The translations under genes were made by a program, and so were the position numbers. 64,000 nucleotides of DNA from Amborella trichopoda (taxonomy: Eukaryota; Streptophyta; Magnoliopsida; Amborellales; Amborellaceae), in contig NW_006500353.1 of the NCBI RefSeq assembly GCF_000471905.2, forward strand, positions 536,451 to 600,450. The letters are read 5' to 3'. Shown here piece after piece: positions 37,501 through 64,000 of this stretch. Under the pieces are notes generated by a model. It made no database searches. It saw only the letters and a list, made by a program, of their open reading frames with translations, and had not been told where the DNA came from. How positions within the stretch are numbered: the stretch's first letter is position 1; each line of letters begins with the position of its first letter.

Positions 37501-38759
37501 TCCATGTGTGTTGATATCACTGATAATGAGCTAGCATACCTGGAGTGCATACATTTATTTGTGGAGATCTTGGATCACTTCTTCAGCAATGTGTGTGAGC
37601 TGGATTTGGTATTTAATTTCCATAAGGTCAGTAAGGACTTTCGGCCTTCCGTATTTATTCTTCTCTAGCTTCTTGCTGTTGCATATGAAACAGGCATTGC
37701 GCTCGAGTAGTCATTGACTGTGCTTCTTATGATGATGTGTTGAATTGATTTGCATCATATAGCATGCACACTGCAAGTATGCAATCGTTTTTATTACATC
37801 ATAAATTCGCCTTCCTTTTCTTGATGAGTTTGTGTGGGGTATGTGGTTTTTCCCTTAAGGGGCTTCTTTCTGATAGTGGAGCAGCTTAGGCAGATCGGTA
37901 GACGGGGGATTGTAGTGGATGATAAAGAATCACTACAACGGATCTCTTTAATTGAAACCTTGATGTGCTTCAGTGTGTTGGAAAGAACATGACAATAGGA
38001 ATTGCATGAAAATGTTTATGATCTGATGGCTGAGATAGACTCCATAGGAGGCAGGGTCATTCGTGAGCAAGTAGATACAAGTGTCTCTTTCTCTCCCCCC
38101 CCTGTGAGTGTGTGTCTATGGGCCTCCATTTCGTTCTGTGCATGAGTGTGTGTGGACCGCCATGTGTTCCAGTGAGTAAGAAGTACAGGTAGAGCAAGTA
38201 TTATAACATGCGCACATATATCCTGCATAAATATGGCTGATCTTTTAGCTTCTTTTTCTTGATCTTACAAGTTTGAGCATGTGCATCAGTGTATAATAAT
38301 GTGTTCTGTACTCCATTTGTAGAAATTTTAGAATTTTAAACAGGGATCAGATGTTGTTATGGTCAAATGCTAGACTTTGGAGACTGTTGCATGTGCAATA
38401 AACAGTGTGCATCAGTGTATAATAATGTGTTCTGCAACTCCATTTGTAGAAATTTTAGAATTTTAAACAGGGATCAGATGTTCTTATGGTCAAATGCTAG
38501 ACTTTGGAGACTGTTGCATGTGCAATAAACAGCATTAAATTTTCAGGTATACTTGATCCTGGATGAATTTATACTTGCAGGGGAGCTGCAAGAAACAAGC
38601 AAGAGGGTATGCTTAATAAATATTCATGTGTTTTGTCATTTTTACATTAATAGTTTATCAGCAATTGGGTGTTTTAGTTGCAGTGCTCAGGGAATTTCCA
38701 TTTCCTACTTTTTTTAGGCAATCATAGAGAGAATGGGAGAGTTGGAAAGACAGGAGTGA
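34516..38759 (+). CDS. AP2S: AP-2 complex subunit sigma (clathrin adaptor small chain), complete
   Basis: Small subunit of the AP-2 heterotetramer that recruits cargo and clathrin at the plasma membrane during endocytosis; it helps bind acidic dileucine sorting signals. Six coding exons: 34516-34518 (ATG only), 34676-34774, 34869-34919, 37453-37626, 38547-38606 and 38718-38759. All introns are GT-AG and phase 0, and the product is exactly 142 aa, the length of plant AP2S. Diagnostic stretches are [96 protein letters not shown] and a terminal [10 protein letters not shown]. It is nearly identical to Arabidopsis AP2S; the sigma-1 and sigma-3 chains differ clearly. Intron 3 (34920-37452) carries repeats and a cluster of TGGGCC motifs; intron 4 carries a 126-bp tandem duplication that ends about 15 nt before exon 5. 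No break is visible. Confidence 0.96.
35375..35845. repeat. Two-copy 0.45-kb dispersed repeat, copy 2 (AP2S intron 3)
   Basis: Partner of 30054-30490 in the same orientation, with a roughly 30-bp extra block (about 35500-35530). Divergence of roughly a fifth of positions by eye suggests an old duplication or two insertions of one element. Confidence 0.7.
36995..37140. promoter_or_regulatory. Cluster of six site-II-like TGGGCC/GGCCCA motifs inside AP2S intron 3
   Basis: TGGGCC or GGCCCA occurs at 37004, 37048, 37053, 37075, 37117 and 37132, with a TATAAAG at 37124-37130. Such motifs (TCP-bound site II) are typical of plant promoters of housekeeping genes. In an intron this could be an internal promoter or a transposon fragment. 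Confidence 0.35.
38281..38532. repeat. Tandem duplication, unit 126 bp, in AP2S intron 4
   Basis: Two near-identical head-to-tail copies (38281 and 38407) starting gtgcatcagtgtataataat and ending gcatgtgcaataaaca. The second copy stops about 15 nt before the acceptor of exon 5 (38546), so it includes the likely branch-point region. Confidence 0.9.
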
Positions 38760-39975
38760 GAAGCACAGATTTGAAGGAGTATTGTAGAGGCTTGGGCGTG
38801 TTTCATTCTTCTACTGGTTTCCATCTTGTATTTTGTGTTCATTTGATTTCACCATTTTGACTGATTTCATGTCTAAGCTTTTTCTATTCAAGTTTTGGAA
38901 ATCTGTTTACACTGTTCAAGTTATCAAGCTTATAACATTTATATGTCATGTCACCGAGCCTACCTTGTTGTGTAGCCTCAAGTGATGGATCGTTCCAATG
39001 ACATTTTTATGGCCCTCGGAGATGTAAACAGCTTTGGTAGTTTGTATTTGGAAATTCTAGTTTCTAAGGACATGATGAAATGAATCACTTAGTAAAATTG
39101 TGAAAGTAAAATTGTGAAATGAGTAAATTCTGTGATCTGTCGGTACTCGGTGGAACAGAGGGCGCTGACAGAGAGAGGGAAACATGCTACTATGAGTATC
39201 ACAGGTTTGGTGGAGGGAAAGAGGTATTAACCTGTGTTCAAACCACTACTTGGGCTGAGTTCTCATCCTATGCCCGATATGAGTACTCGGCCCGACTCCA
39301 AGTATTTCTGTCTTAGTAGGGCAGAATACTGTAGCAGCAAAAAAAAAAAAGGTTAAAAAAATTATAAAAAATAAGAAATGTATATTTAAAGTATGATTAA
39401 GTAAAAAATATTAAAATGGGATTAAAAAATTAGAAAAAAAGTAGATTTTTTTTTTAAAAAAGAAAAATATCTCTATATCATCTATTTTTAGGTTTTATTT
39501 CTTAAATCCAATGTTTCAAAAAATATCTTCTAATCCCCTGGTCATTTTAAATCTATTTTTTAACTTAAACAAATATTAGAAAGATGTGCTCTTTTTAAAC
39601 CAAATCCTTTTTCTCTCTTCACTTATATATCTCAAACTTCTCTCTCTCTTCTTGCTTCTCTCATTCTCACTCTATCTCCTCCTGTGTTTTTCCAAACACA
39701 TTTCTCTTCCCGATAGCTTTTTACTACTATGAAGCCTTTCTCTCTAGAAGTTTGGAATGATGGTTTTTAGAAAATGTATGTTTTTTTAGATTTGTTTGGC
39801 GTAAAAAAGCAGGTTTAAATTAACCTAGGGGTTAAAAAAAAAATATATACAATTTTTATGTTCCAATATATCTTTTAAAACTTTGGATCAATTGTGAAAT
39901 GGTCTAAAAATAAAAGGTATGGAGATATTTTCTTTAGAAAAAATAAAAAGGGGGTATTTTTTTAAGGGGGCGATT
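38760..39975. other. AP2S 3' flank, no second gene
   Basis: Probable 3' UTR, then a GC-richer stretch (39140-39315) without a known family, then A/T-run DNA. Nothing else supported. Confidence 0.45.
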
Positions 39976-40403
39976 TGTATAGAGCTAAGGCTCTAAACAA
40001 TCAAGGTAGAGCACACCTTCAAATAGTGCCCAGAAAAGTGATTTCAACATTAAGAATATTTGTGATAGTTTTAAAATATATTTTCATATCTAGTTATAAA
40101 ATTCAAAGCTATCTTTGTGAGAGCTTTAAAATATACTTTCATATTTAATTATAAAATTCAAAGCTTCAAAAATCGTGTAGATCGAGTGTATTTATGAAAA
40201 CTTGAAAAATCTTGAAAATTGATGGTCTAAAAATGCATTACAATATGCTCTATTTTCAAAATTTGAAATTTATTTTTTTTGCATGCCATGCATCTTGAAG
40301 TCAAGATGATCAATTTGAAGATAATTGGGCATCAAAACAACTACTTTTAGTAAAATTTTGAGGTGCACTCTAATTTGATTGTACAGCCTTGGCTCTATAT
40401 AAA
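39976..40403. mobile_element. Family A inverted-end repeat, copy 8
   Basis: Left end agctaaggctctaaacaatc, right end tttgattgtacagccttggc then tctatataa. An internal block (gctttaaaatatactttcatatttaatt) is duplicated at about 40070 and 40125. Downstream of the AP2S gene. Confidence 0.7.
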
Positions 40404-41660
40404 TTTTTATCTTTTTTAAATAATTAAAAAAGAATGCAAAAATGTAAAAATAATTATTTATGGCTAAAACACTTTACAATCTTTGCTAAAATGATAGTAA
40501 AAAGACATGATAAAAAAATTTCTGATTTTTTGGTATTCTTATAATTTTTTTTGAATTTTTTGTAATTTCCCCCAATAATCACCGATCTCAAAAAACTCTT
40601 GCTCGCGCAGGGAGGCGTGTCAACAACATGCTACTATACTATGGGTACGGAGTGTATCAAACAATACGTCACCAAGTATCATAGCCAGTGGTTTAAAAAA
40701 TGATATGTGACCCAGATCGAGCATTCTAAAAACCTATATGGATCGGTGAATCGGCGATTTGGATCGCGAATTGGTCGACTCGATTGAATTAAGCTTTAAA
40801 AAAAATCTAAAAAAATTATTAAAATTCGTTATAAATGTTGTCTTTTATGAATCTAATAAGAAATGAGGGTACTACATTGTTAATTTTCCTTTTTTTCATC
40901 AATTTGTAAATATTGAGATGTTATTTCCCTGTATAAACTTATATTAACCATTAAATTTACATCACACAAAAAAAAAATCATAGAATTATCATGGACAAAA
41001 TATATAATCATACGTGGACTACAATAAAGAGTAGACTAAATTGATAAAAAAATAGACACGAAAATCTTGAATAAGCGGAAAACCCTAATCCGCTAAAAAA
41101 ACCCCAATTATTATAAGTTAACTAACTATAATCCAAAATTATTACAACCTAAGTAACTATAATATTATATACTGAAATTAAAATTGTTGGTTTAAATTTT
41201 ATAATACAAATAATAACAAATCCAAAATATTTTATAATATCATCAAATTTAAAATGTATTATTGACAATAGTAAGAAAAATAGTACATTACATGACTTAT
41301 AATGCAAAAATTAATAAATAAAATAAAAGAGTTGGTTATCAATCTAGAAATTATTATAATGTGTACCAATTTTCGAAATAATACTTTAATTTTTCAAAAT
41401 TTTAAAATTTTAAATTTCTAGAATAAATTTAGTAAAAAAGATTGTTAGTAGAAAGAGAGAGATTTCAAATAGAATAAACCAGTGGTTTAAAAAACGGATC
41501 GGTGCCCTAGGGTGTATTATTACAACCTAACTAACTATACTATTACATCATTTATTCCTATGCTGTATTAAGAAATACTTGTTGTATTTATAAATATCTT
41601 TTATTTTTTTTGACAAAAAATATTTGTTGAATTATCTTTTTATTTTTTGCTAAGAAAAAT
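40404..41660. other. AT-rich DNA with transposon-end-like words
   Basis: The sequence cCAGTGGTTTAAAAAA occurs at 40686 and again at 41481, each followed by GATCGGTG-type words, suggesting hAT-like termini. The intervening 0.8 kb has no ORF. It could be one non-autonomous element or two fragments. Confidence 0.35.
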
Positions 41661-42080
41661 ATGATACTTGTTGTATTACTTTTTATTTTATTTTTTGACA
41701 AAAAAATTATGAAGATGTTGTACTACATTTTTTATTTTGTATTATCTTTTATTTTATTTTTGACAAGAAATACGTTATATTACTTCTTCTTTTTTTTTAC
41801 TAGAAAAATAAAAAAATGTATTTTTTTTTACCAAAAATGCTTGTTGTATTACCTTCTTCTTCTTTTTTCCTTTTATTTTTTTTACAACAGATTTTTTTTC
41901 TTCTATTTTTTTATTTTTTTATTTTTTTTACAACATAAATTTTTTTCTTTTACGATTTTAAAAAATAAAAATAAAGCCCCAAATGGTATTTTTTTCCTTT
42001 TATTTTTTTCACAACATGATTTTTTTTCTTTTACGTTTTTTAAAAATAAAAATAAAGCCCCAAAAGGGGAATTGCGCTGG
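41661..42080. repeat. T-rich tract with tandem ttttctttta...aataaagcccc units
   Basis: Long T-runs separated by short words. Two units (about 41940-41985 and 42020-42065) share cttttacg, tttaaaaataaaaataaagc and cccaaa. The open frame across it is a composition artefact. Confidence 0.6.
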
Positions 42081-42204
42081 AGAGGAATCAAGGGTGTGCA
42101 AGCCAAAAAATCCGTAGAGCTAACATTTTCTACCTATTTGTCACATTATGTTTACAATGCTGTAATAAATATATACATGTTATTAGTTATGTAACTCTAA
42201 CTTT

Positions 42205-42249
42205 GTCCCACATCGAAAGACGGGAGCACTGAAATGCTCTTTTAATAAG
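42205..42249 (+). promoter_or_regulatory. USE plus TATA-like pair resembling a plant snRNA (Pol III-type) promoter
   Basis: GTCCCACATCG (42205-42215) matches the plant upstream sequence element (RTCCCACATCG) of U-snRNA genes. A TATA-like TTTAATAAG starts 25 bp later (42241), closer to the spacing known for Pol III (U6-type) than the longer one for Pol II snRNA genes. The sequence after it (from about 42270) is not U6, U3 or 7SL RNA as far as I can recognise. The same word occurs in some plant repeats, so this is only a candidate. Confidence 0.35.
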
Positions 42250-42381
42250 AACACAATACCCTACAAACGAGATTAGAGAGATACGGGAGCGACGTGTCAC
42301 ACGTCAAGGCGTCTTCTCATGCGTGGGTTAGGCCTGCCATGTGTTTGTTAGCTTATCGCAAGTTAGAACTATTGATATTAC

Positions 42382-43177
42382 GGACATTTCGATTCCGCGT
42401 CAAACGCGCTGAATTTATAAACCCACTGATCGCATAACCCAAATAAAATCTGGTACGGACCTTAAAGCGTATAGCGAGTTTATATAACTATTGAAAATCC
42501 GGACATTTCGGTTCTTTTATTTGGTACGGACCTTAAAGCGTATAGCGAGTTTATAACTATTGAAAATCCGGACATTTCGATTCCGCGTCAAACTTGCCGA
42601 ATTTGTAAACCCAGTGATCACATAGCATTGCACACCCGAATAAAATCCGGACATTTCGATTCGGCGTCAAAAATGCCGAATTTGTAAACCCACTGATCAC
42701 ATAGCATTACACACCCGAATAAACGAACGTGCCGAATTTGTAAACCCACTGATCACATAGCATTACACACCCGAATAAATCTGATACGGAATAAGCTTAT
42801 AGCGAGTTATAACTATTGAAAATCCGGACATTTTGATTCCGCGTCAAACGCGCCGAATTTGTAAACCCACTGAGCGAGTTATAACAATTGAAAATCCGGT
42901 TTGACAATTGAAAATCCGGTTTGACGCCGAATTTGTAAACCTACTAAGCGAGTTATAACAATTGAAAATCCGGACATTTCGATCCCGCGTCAAACGCGCC
43001 GAATTTGTAAACCCATTGATCACATAGCATTACACACCCGAATAAAATCTGATACGGAATAGCTTATAGCGAGTTATAACTATTTCCGGATATTTTGATT
43101 CCGCGTCAAACGCGCCGAATTTGTAAACCCACTGATCACATAGCATTACACACCCGAATAAAATATGATATGGAAAG
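42382..43177. repeat. Complex minisatellite, about 115-bp unit with nested deletions
   Basis: At least seven imperfect head-to-tail units begin near 42382, 42499, 42567, 42647, 42825, 42970 and 43085. The basic unit runs CCGGACATTTCGATTCCGCG, TCAAACGCGCCGAATTTGTA, AACCCACTGATCACATAGCA, TTACACACCCGAATAAAATC, TGATACGGAATAGCTTATAG, CGAGTTATAACTATTGAAAAT. Several units lack internal blocks (for example 42499-42566 and 42896-42969). It is far less AT-rich than the DNA on its left. Confidence 0.85.
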
Positions 43178-43407
43178 GAGTTTATGTTGGGTGGTCGAGC
43201 AAGTGCGGTAACAATCAGATTGAAAAACATGCTTTGTCTGACATACTGTGCCATGTTTGATGGGCTCGTTTTCTCCTGCACAAAACAACCGTTTCTTTGG
43301 CCTCTTCGAGGAGTTTCGATTCACTGGCTTCTCTTTTCGTTTTTTTTATTTAATTTCACAATAAAATAGGAGAGAAGATTCATTGGGTTCCTTTGTGAAC
43401 TAGAAAA

Positions 43408-43802
43408 AGTTTATATAAAGTTGTAATTTTAAAATGTAGAATTACGGATGCCCCTAAAAAATCCATCGAAAAAAGTTATTTTAATGTTGAAAAACCCTCT
43501 AATTGATCATCTTGACCTCGAGATATATAAATATGACAAAAACAAAAAAAAAAATGGCATCTCATAAATAGTGCATCTCGTAATACATTATATTGGCCGT
43601 CCATTTTTAATATTTTTTTATATTTATAGATCTATTTGATTTTAACCATTTTTTAAATTTAAAATTTTATAATTAGATATAAAAATAGACTTGGAGATAA
43701 TTTTAATAATTTTTTATTCCAAAATTACATGTTATGATAAAATTTGGAGCTACATCATAATTGGATTGTTCAAGGTCAATTGGATTGTTTAAGGTCGCAA
43801 CC
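43408..43802. mobile_element. Family A repeat, copy 9 (sub-family of copy 6)
   Basis: Left end agtttatataaagttgtaat and right end ggattgtttaaggtcgcaac. The right end is itself partly doubled (ggattgttcaaggtc then ggattgtttaaggtc). Interior matches the copy at 24024. Confidence 0.6.
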
Positions 43803-44530
43803 CAATAGAAACCACACCCAAAATCATCATAATTCTAGTAATTAAAGGAGGGAGATCCTAAGGAGGCGCTATAAAAACCTCTATAGGCAGCACCTAGATG
43901 TGCAAAAGGGAACAATCAATGCAAACGATATGTCAAATTTTTAAAAGTATGTAATCTCTATCCTCCTATATTGTGCTTTTTTTTCTATTATATAGTGACA
44001 CCTTAATAGGAATGACTACGTGAAAAGAAAGTATATATTGTGTATTAGGTTAATATGAAAGATATATATTGTAATCGCTATATATGTATATATGGGAAGG
44101 TCGATACAATAACTTGTATGTTATGGTTAATTTGAGTATAATTTAGATGTATATGATTTATTTTTATTTTTTTTATATGTAATTTGTCAATAAAGACAAA
44201 TATGTACATTCATATCAATTAATGGACATGATAATCTTCTTTATAGTTTAGGTGTATGTGATTTATTTTTATTTTTTTTATTTATATGGACATGAGTCTC
44301 TTCTGATAAACCTGAGATTCTTTGCATACAAGAGCTAGGATTAAAAAAACAAAAAAAAGCTATATACATTATAAGAAATTGAAACTCACTTTAGCTCCCA
44401 CTCCTCCGTGTGGGCTTTTCTGAAAAGGCAAAATACTGTATCACCCTCTATTTCTTTGAGAAAAATTGGAGCCTCCTTTCGCATTGTTTTTCTTTCCATC
44501 ATATCATGCTATTTTTTATGGGAAAAAAAT

Positions 44531-44913
44531 TTATATAGAGCCGAGGCTCTAAACAATCAAATTAGAGCCCACCTCAAATTTTGTATTAGAAAAAGTTGTT
44601 TTAATGTCCAAGTATCCTCAAATTAATCATCTTGATATCAAGATGCATGGATATGAGAAAATAAATAAATTTCGAGTTTTGGAAATAGTGCAACTTGTGA
44701 CACATCTTTTGACTGTCAATTTTCAAGTTTTCACATGTTTGCTCGATCTATACTATTTTTTAAGCTCGAAAATTTATAATTAGACATGAAAATATATTTA
44801 AGGCTATCACAAAGATTTCCAGTACTAAAACCAAATTTCTTGACACCGTTTGAAGCTTGAAACTGTTTGAAGGTGCGCTACTTTGATTGTTTAGGGCTTG
44901 GGCTCTATACAAA
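44531..44913. mobile_element. Family A inverted-end repeat, copy 10 (best preserved)
   Basis: Left end agagccgaggctctaaacaa, right end ttgtttagggcttgggctct. The outermost 14 bases of the left end (AGAGCCGAGGCTCT) are themselves palindromic. Interior blocks: ttaatcatcttgatatcaag, tcaagttttcacatgtttgc, ttataattagacatgaaaat. No open reading frame. Confidence 0.75.
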
Positions 44914-45820
44914 ATACGCCCTTTTTTAAGCCAATTTCTTCGTTCCTCATTCAAATTCTTCCCACCCCTTGTGTGTATCTCTTTGGAAATCACTAGATGC
45001 CCAATTTCTTCATGTGTCTCCAAAATTCTTCTCACTTTTTAGAAACTTAAAATTAAATTACTAAAAAATTAAAATTAAATTACTAAAACTTGTTTAAAAT
45101 TTCACCAAGTAGAATGAGCATTCGAACCTGGTGATTCTATTCATTCAATAAATCAAAGAAAATCCCTAATAATTTGCTGAAATTTTACATAAACTTTTTT
45201 GGGCGAGATGCTAGAATTGTTGAAGTTTTACCTGTAACTTGATGAAAACAATTTAAATTTTTCCAGAGACGGTGGGAAATCCATTGTTCCATCAAATTTG
45301 CAAGTCATTAGGTTTCGACGCTCTCTTAACTTCATCTTTCCAAGTCTTTTCATCTCTTCATGTTCTCAAAGGTTACATATTTTTGATAAAATAGTAAATA
45401 TTTATAATTTAATAATATTTTTTTTTGAACCTCAAAATTTAGATTTTCAGACAAAAATAGCAAACTTCTTTTTTTATTTTTTCAAGATGGGATCAACCGA
45501 AACCGGCCGATTCACTTATCTGGATTGCCCATTTACCGATCTGGACAAATCTCCTAGACGATCAATTGGTTCAAACGATCCAGCTTTTTCACAACTAATT
45601 TAAAATAATATCAAATTGATCTCTTAATTTTTGAATGGTAAGATCTAAGTGTTAAAAGACTTATAATATTTCAAATAACCATCTTATTAATCAACATTGG
45701 ACCATAAGATCTGTGATCTTAACAAAGATATCGAGCTGTTATCTCAGTGAAGGAATAAGTAAACACTTTACTCCTGCGGCGTCAAATGAAACCAGCTTAA
45801 AAAAAGTTTCAAAAGCGGTG
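44914..45820. other. Upstream flank of CHD-like gene
   Basis: AT-rich, with a CCGG/GATC-word repeat fragment at 45485-45600. No exon seen before the leader. Confidence 0.45.
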
Positions 45821-46443
45821 CACGTGGTACGAGGACAGGGTGTTGGGAAACACGCGGTAATATCTATCTCCTGCCCTCTTTCTCCCTCTAAAAGCTCTCT
45901 CTCTCTACAACCAGTTTCCTTCTCTCTCTAAACTTTCTCTCTCTCAAAAGACGTAGTCTTTCTCATCTTCCCGTTCAACTGTCACTGAAAAGTACACTGA
46001 CCCACATTAACGATCAAAGCTTTCTCTCTCCTCCAGGCCTTCCCGCTCTTTCTCTCTCTCTCTACATTCCTTTTTCTCTCTCCTCCTCCCCTGTCCTTCT
46101 CTCTCCTCCGCCGTCTCCCTCCAGTTCGTTTCTCTCTCTAGTTCTGCAAGGGCCTACAGAAGATAAACCTATTATTACTGGAAAACCCATATTTTGTCAT
46201 TCTCTTTCTCTCTCTAAACTCCGCTGTGCATGGGGCCAAATTTCTAAGTTTTCTCTGGTTTCCATTTTCTCTCTCTTGAACTCTAATCTCTGCTTACACG
46301 AACACCCATCTCTCTCGGTATAGAGCCCAGGTTCCCAGAGTTTTTCTTCTCTCCGAGTAAAATTTCGTCTTTGGTCTACTAAATCCGCTCTCTTTTCGTC
46401 TCTTACCTTCATGCACTAGCAATAGAGAGGGAACCGGGCTCTA
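45821..46443 (+). promoter_or_regulatory. Promoter/5' leader of the CHD-like gene with G-box and two short uORFs
   Basis: A palindromic G-box (CACGTG, 45821-45826) is followed by about 550 bp of TCTC-rich sequence typical of plant 5' leaders. Two upstream ORFs precede the main ATG at 46444: a five-codon one (46230-46247) and a minimal ATG-CAC-TAG (46411-46419) only 24 nt before the main start. The transcription start was not located. Confidence 0.45.
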
Positions 46444-63670
<17,227 letters not shown>

Positions 63671-64000
63671 GTTGGTTGCTCCTGTCAAGCTTACTGCTGT
63701 CTACGATTCGCTTTGTGTTTGAATAAGGCATCATACTGTTTTAGAGTGGACTAGTCATATTAATGTTTCAGGTTGGTTGCGGATATAGCGATTGTTGAGT
63801 AAATTTACTTTTATCGAAGAATCAACAAAGGATACTTCGTTCTTCATAAATAAATGGGGTTGCCATGTTTAGTCCATCTTTTTTTATTTTAAATGCATTG
63901 TGTCCTTGGATAATATGCTGCATCTTGGATGCTTGCAACATATTTTAATTACATTTTGCATGTTAATTGCAACATATTTCTGTTTCTTGCTATGGTTTTA
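63671..64000 (+). other. Start of CHD-gene intron 11, runs off the window
   Basis: Follows the donor G|gttggt after ILA. The next exon, expected to start with the Walker A region (D-E-M-G-L-G-K-T in the family), is not in the window. Confidence 0.6.

Noticed and set aside
41661..42194. 177-codon open frame, the longest in that area
   Set aside because: It is almost entirely Phe/Leu/Tyr/Lys from T- and A-runs; no domain, no splice context. A composition artefact.

Overview
This is a stretch of nuclear DNA from a flowering plant. The evidence is GT-AG introns of up to 5 kb, plant-only gene families (SWEET, membrane-tethered NAC), FAR1-like and LINE remnants, many dispersed AT-rich repeats, and TC/GA microsatellite leaders. 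One 20-N run (54008-54027) marks a draft-assembly gap. The species cannot be named; protein similarity and intron style fit a eudicot or early-diverging angiosperm with repeat-inflated introns. Coding exons make up only a small part of the window.

Four real genes can be reconstructed exon by exon with phase-consistent splice sites. (1) The 3' part of a SWEET1-type sugar transporter, + strand, 3713-7551; its first exon(s) were not found. (2) A complete NAC transcription factor with a C-terminal membrane anchor, - strand, 17909-11757, six coding exons, 588 aa. (3) A complete AP-2 clathrin-adaptor sigma subunit, + strand, 34516-38759, six coding exons, 142 aa, whose first coding exon ends at the ATG itself. 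(4) The 5' two-fifths or so of a CHD/Mi-2-like chromatin remodeller, + strand, 46444 to beyond the window end: an N-terminal Tudor-like domain, basic repeats, a PHD finger, two chromodomains and the start of a SNF2 ATPase, 746 aa visible in 11 exons.

Between and inside these genes lie repeats. A family of about 0.3-0.5 kb elements with inverted ends (family A, ten copies) and a second family (B) recur across the window, as does a two-copy 0.45-kb repeat (30054 and 35375). There are also four separate head-to-tail duplications of 111-131 bp, a complex minisatellite at 42382-43177 next to a plant snRNA-promoter-like motif pair, a degenerate minisatellite (51990-52410), a GATTCC/GGAATC-rich tract (59600-60720), a frameshifted FAR1-like pseudogene (27751-28190), and LINE and possible LTR remnants in the large CHD-gene intron.

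The four genes have unrelated roles (sugar transport, stress-type transcription control, endocytosis, chromatin remodelling); nothing suggests a functional cluster. I found no CRISPR array, operon or convincing tRNA/rRNA gene. The most notable items are the Tudor-PHD-chromo-SNF2 architecture and the minisatellite with its adjacent promoter-like element.
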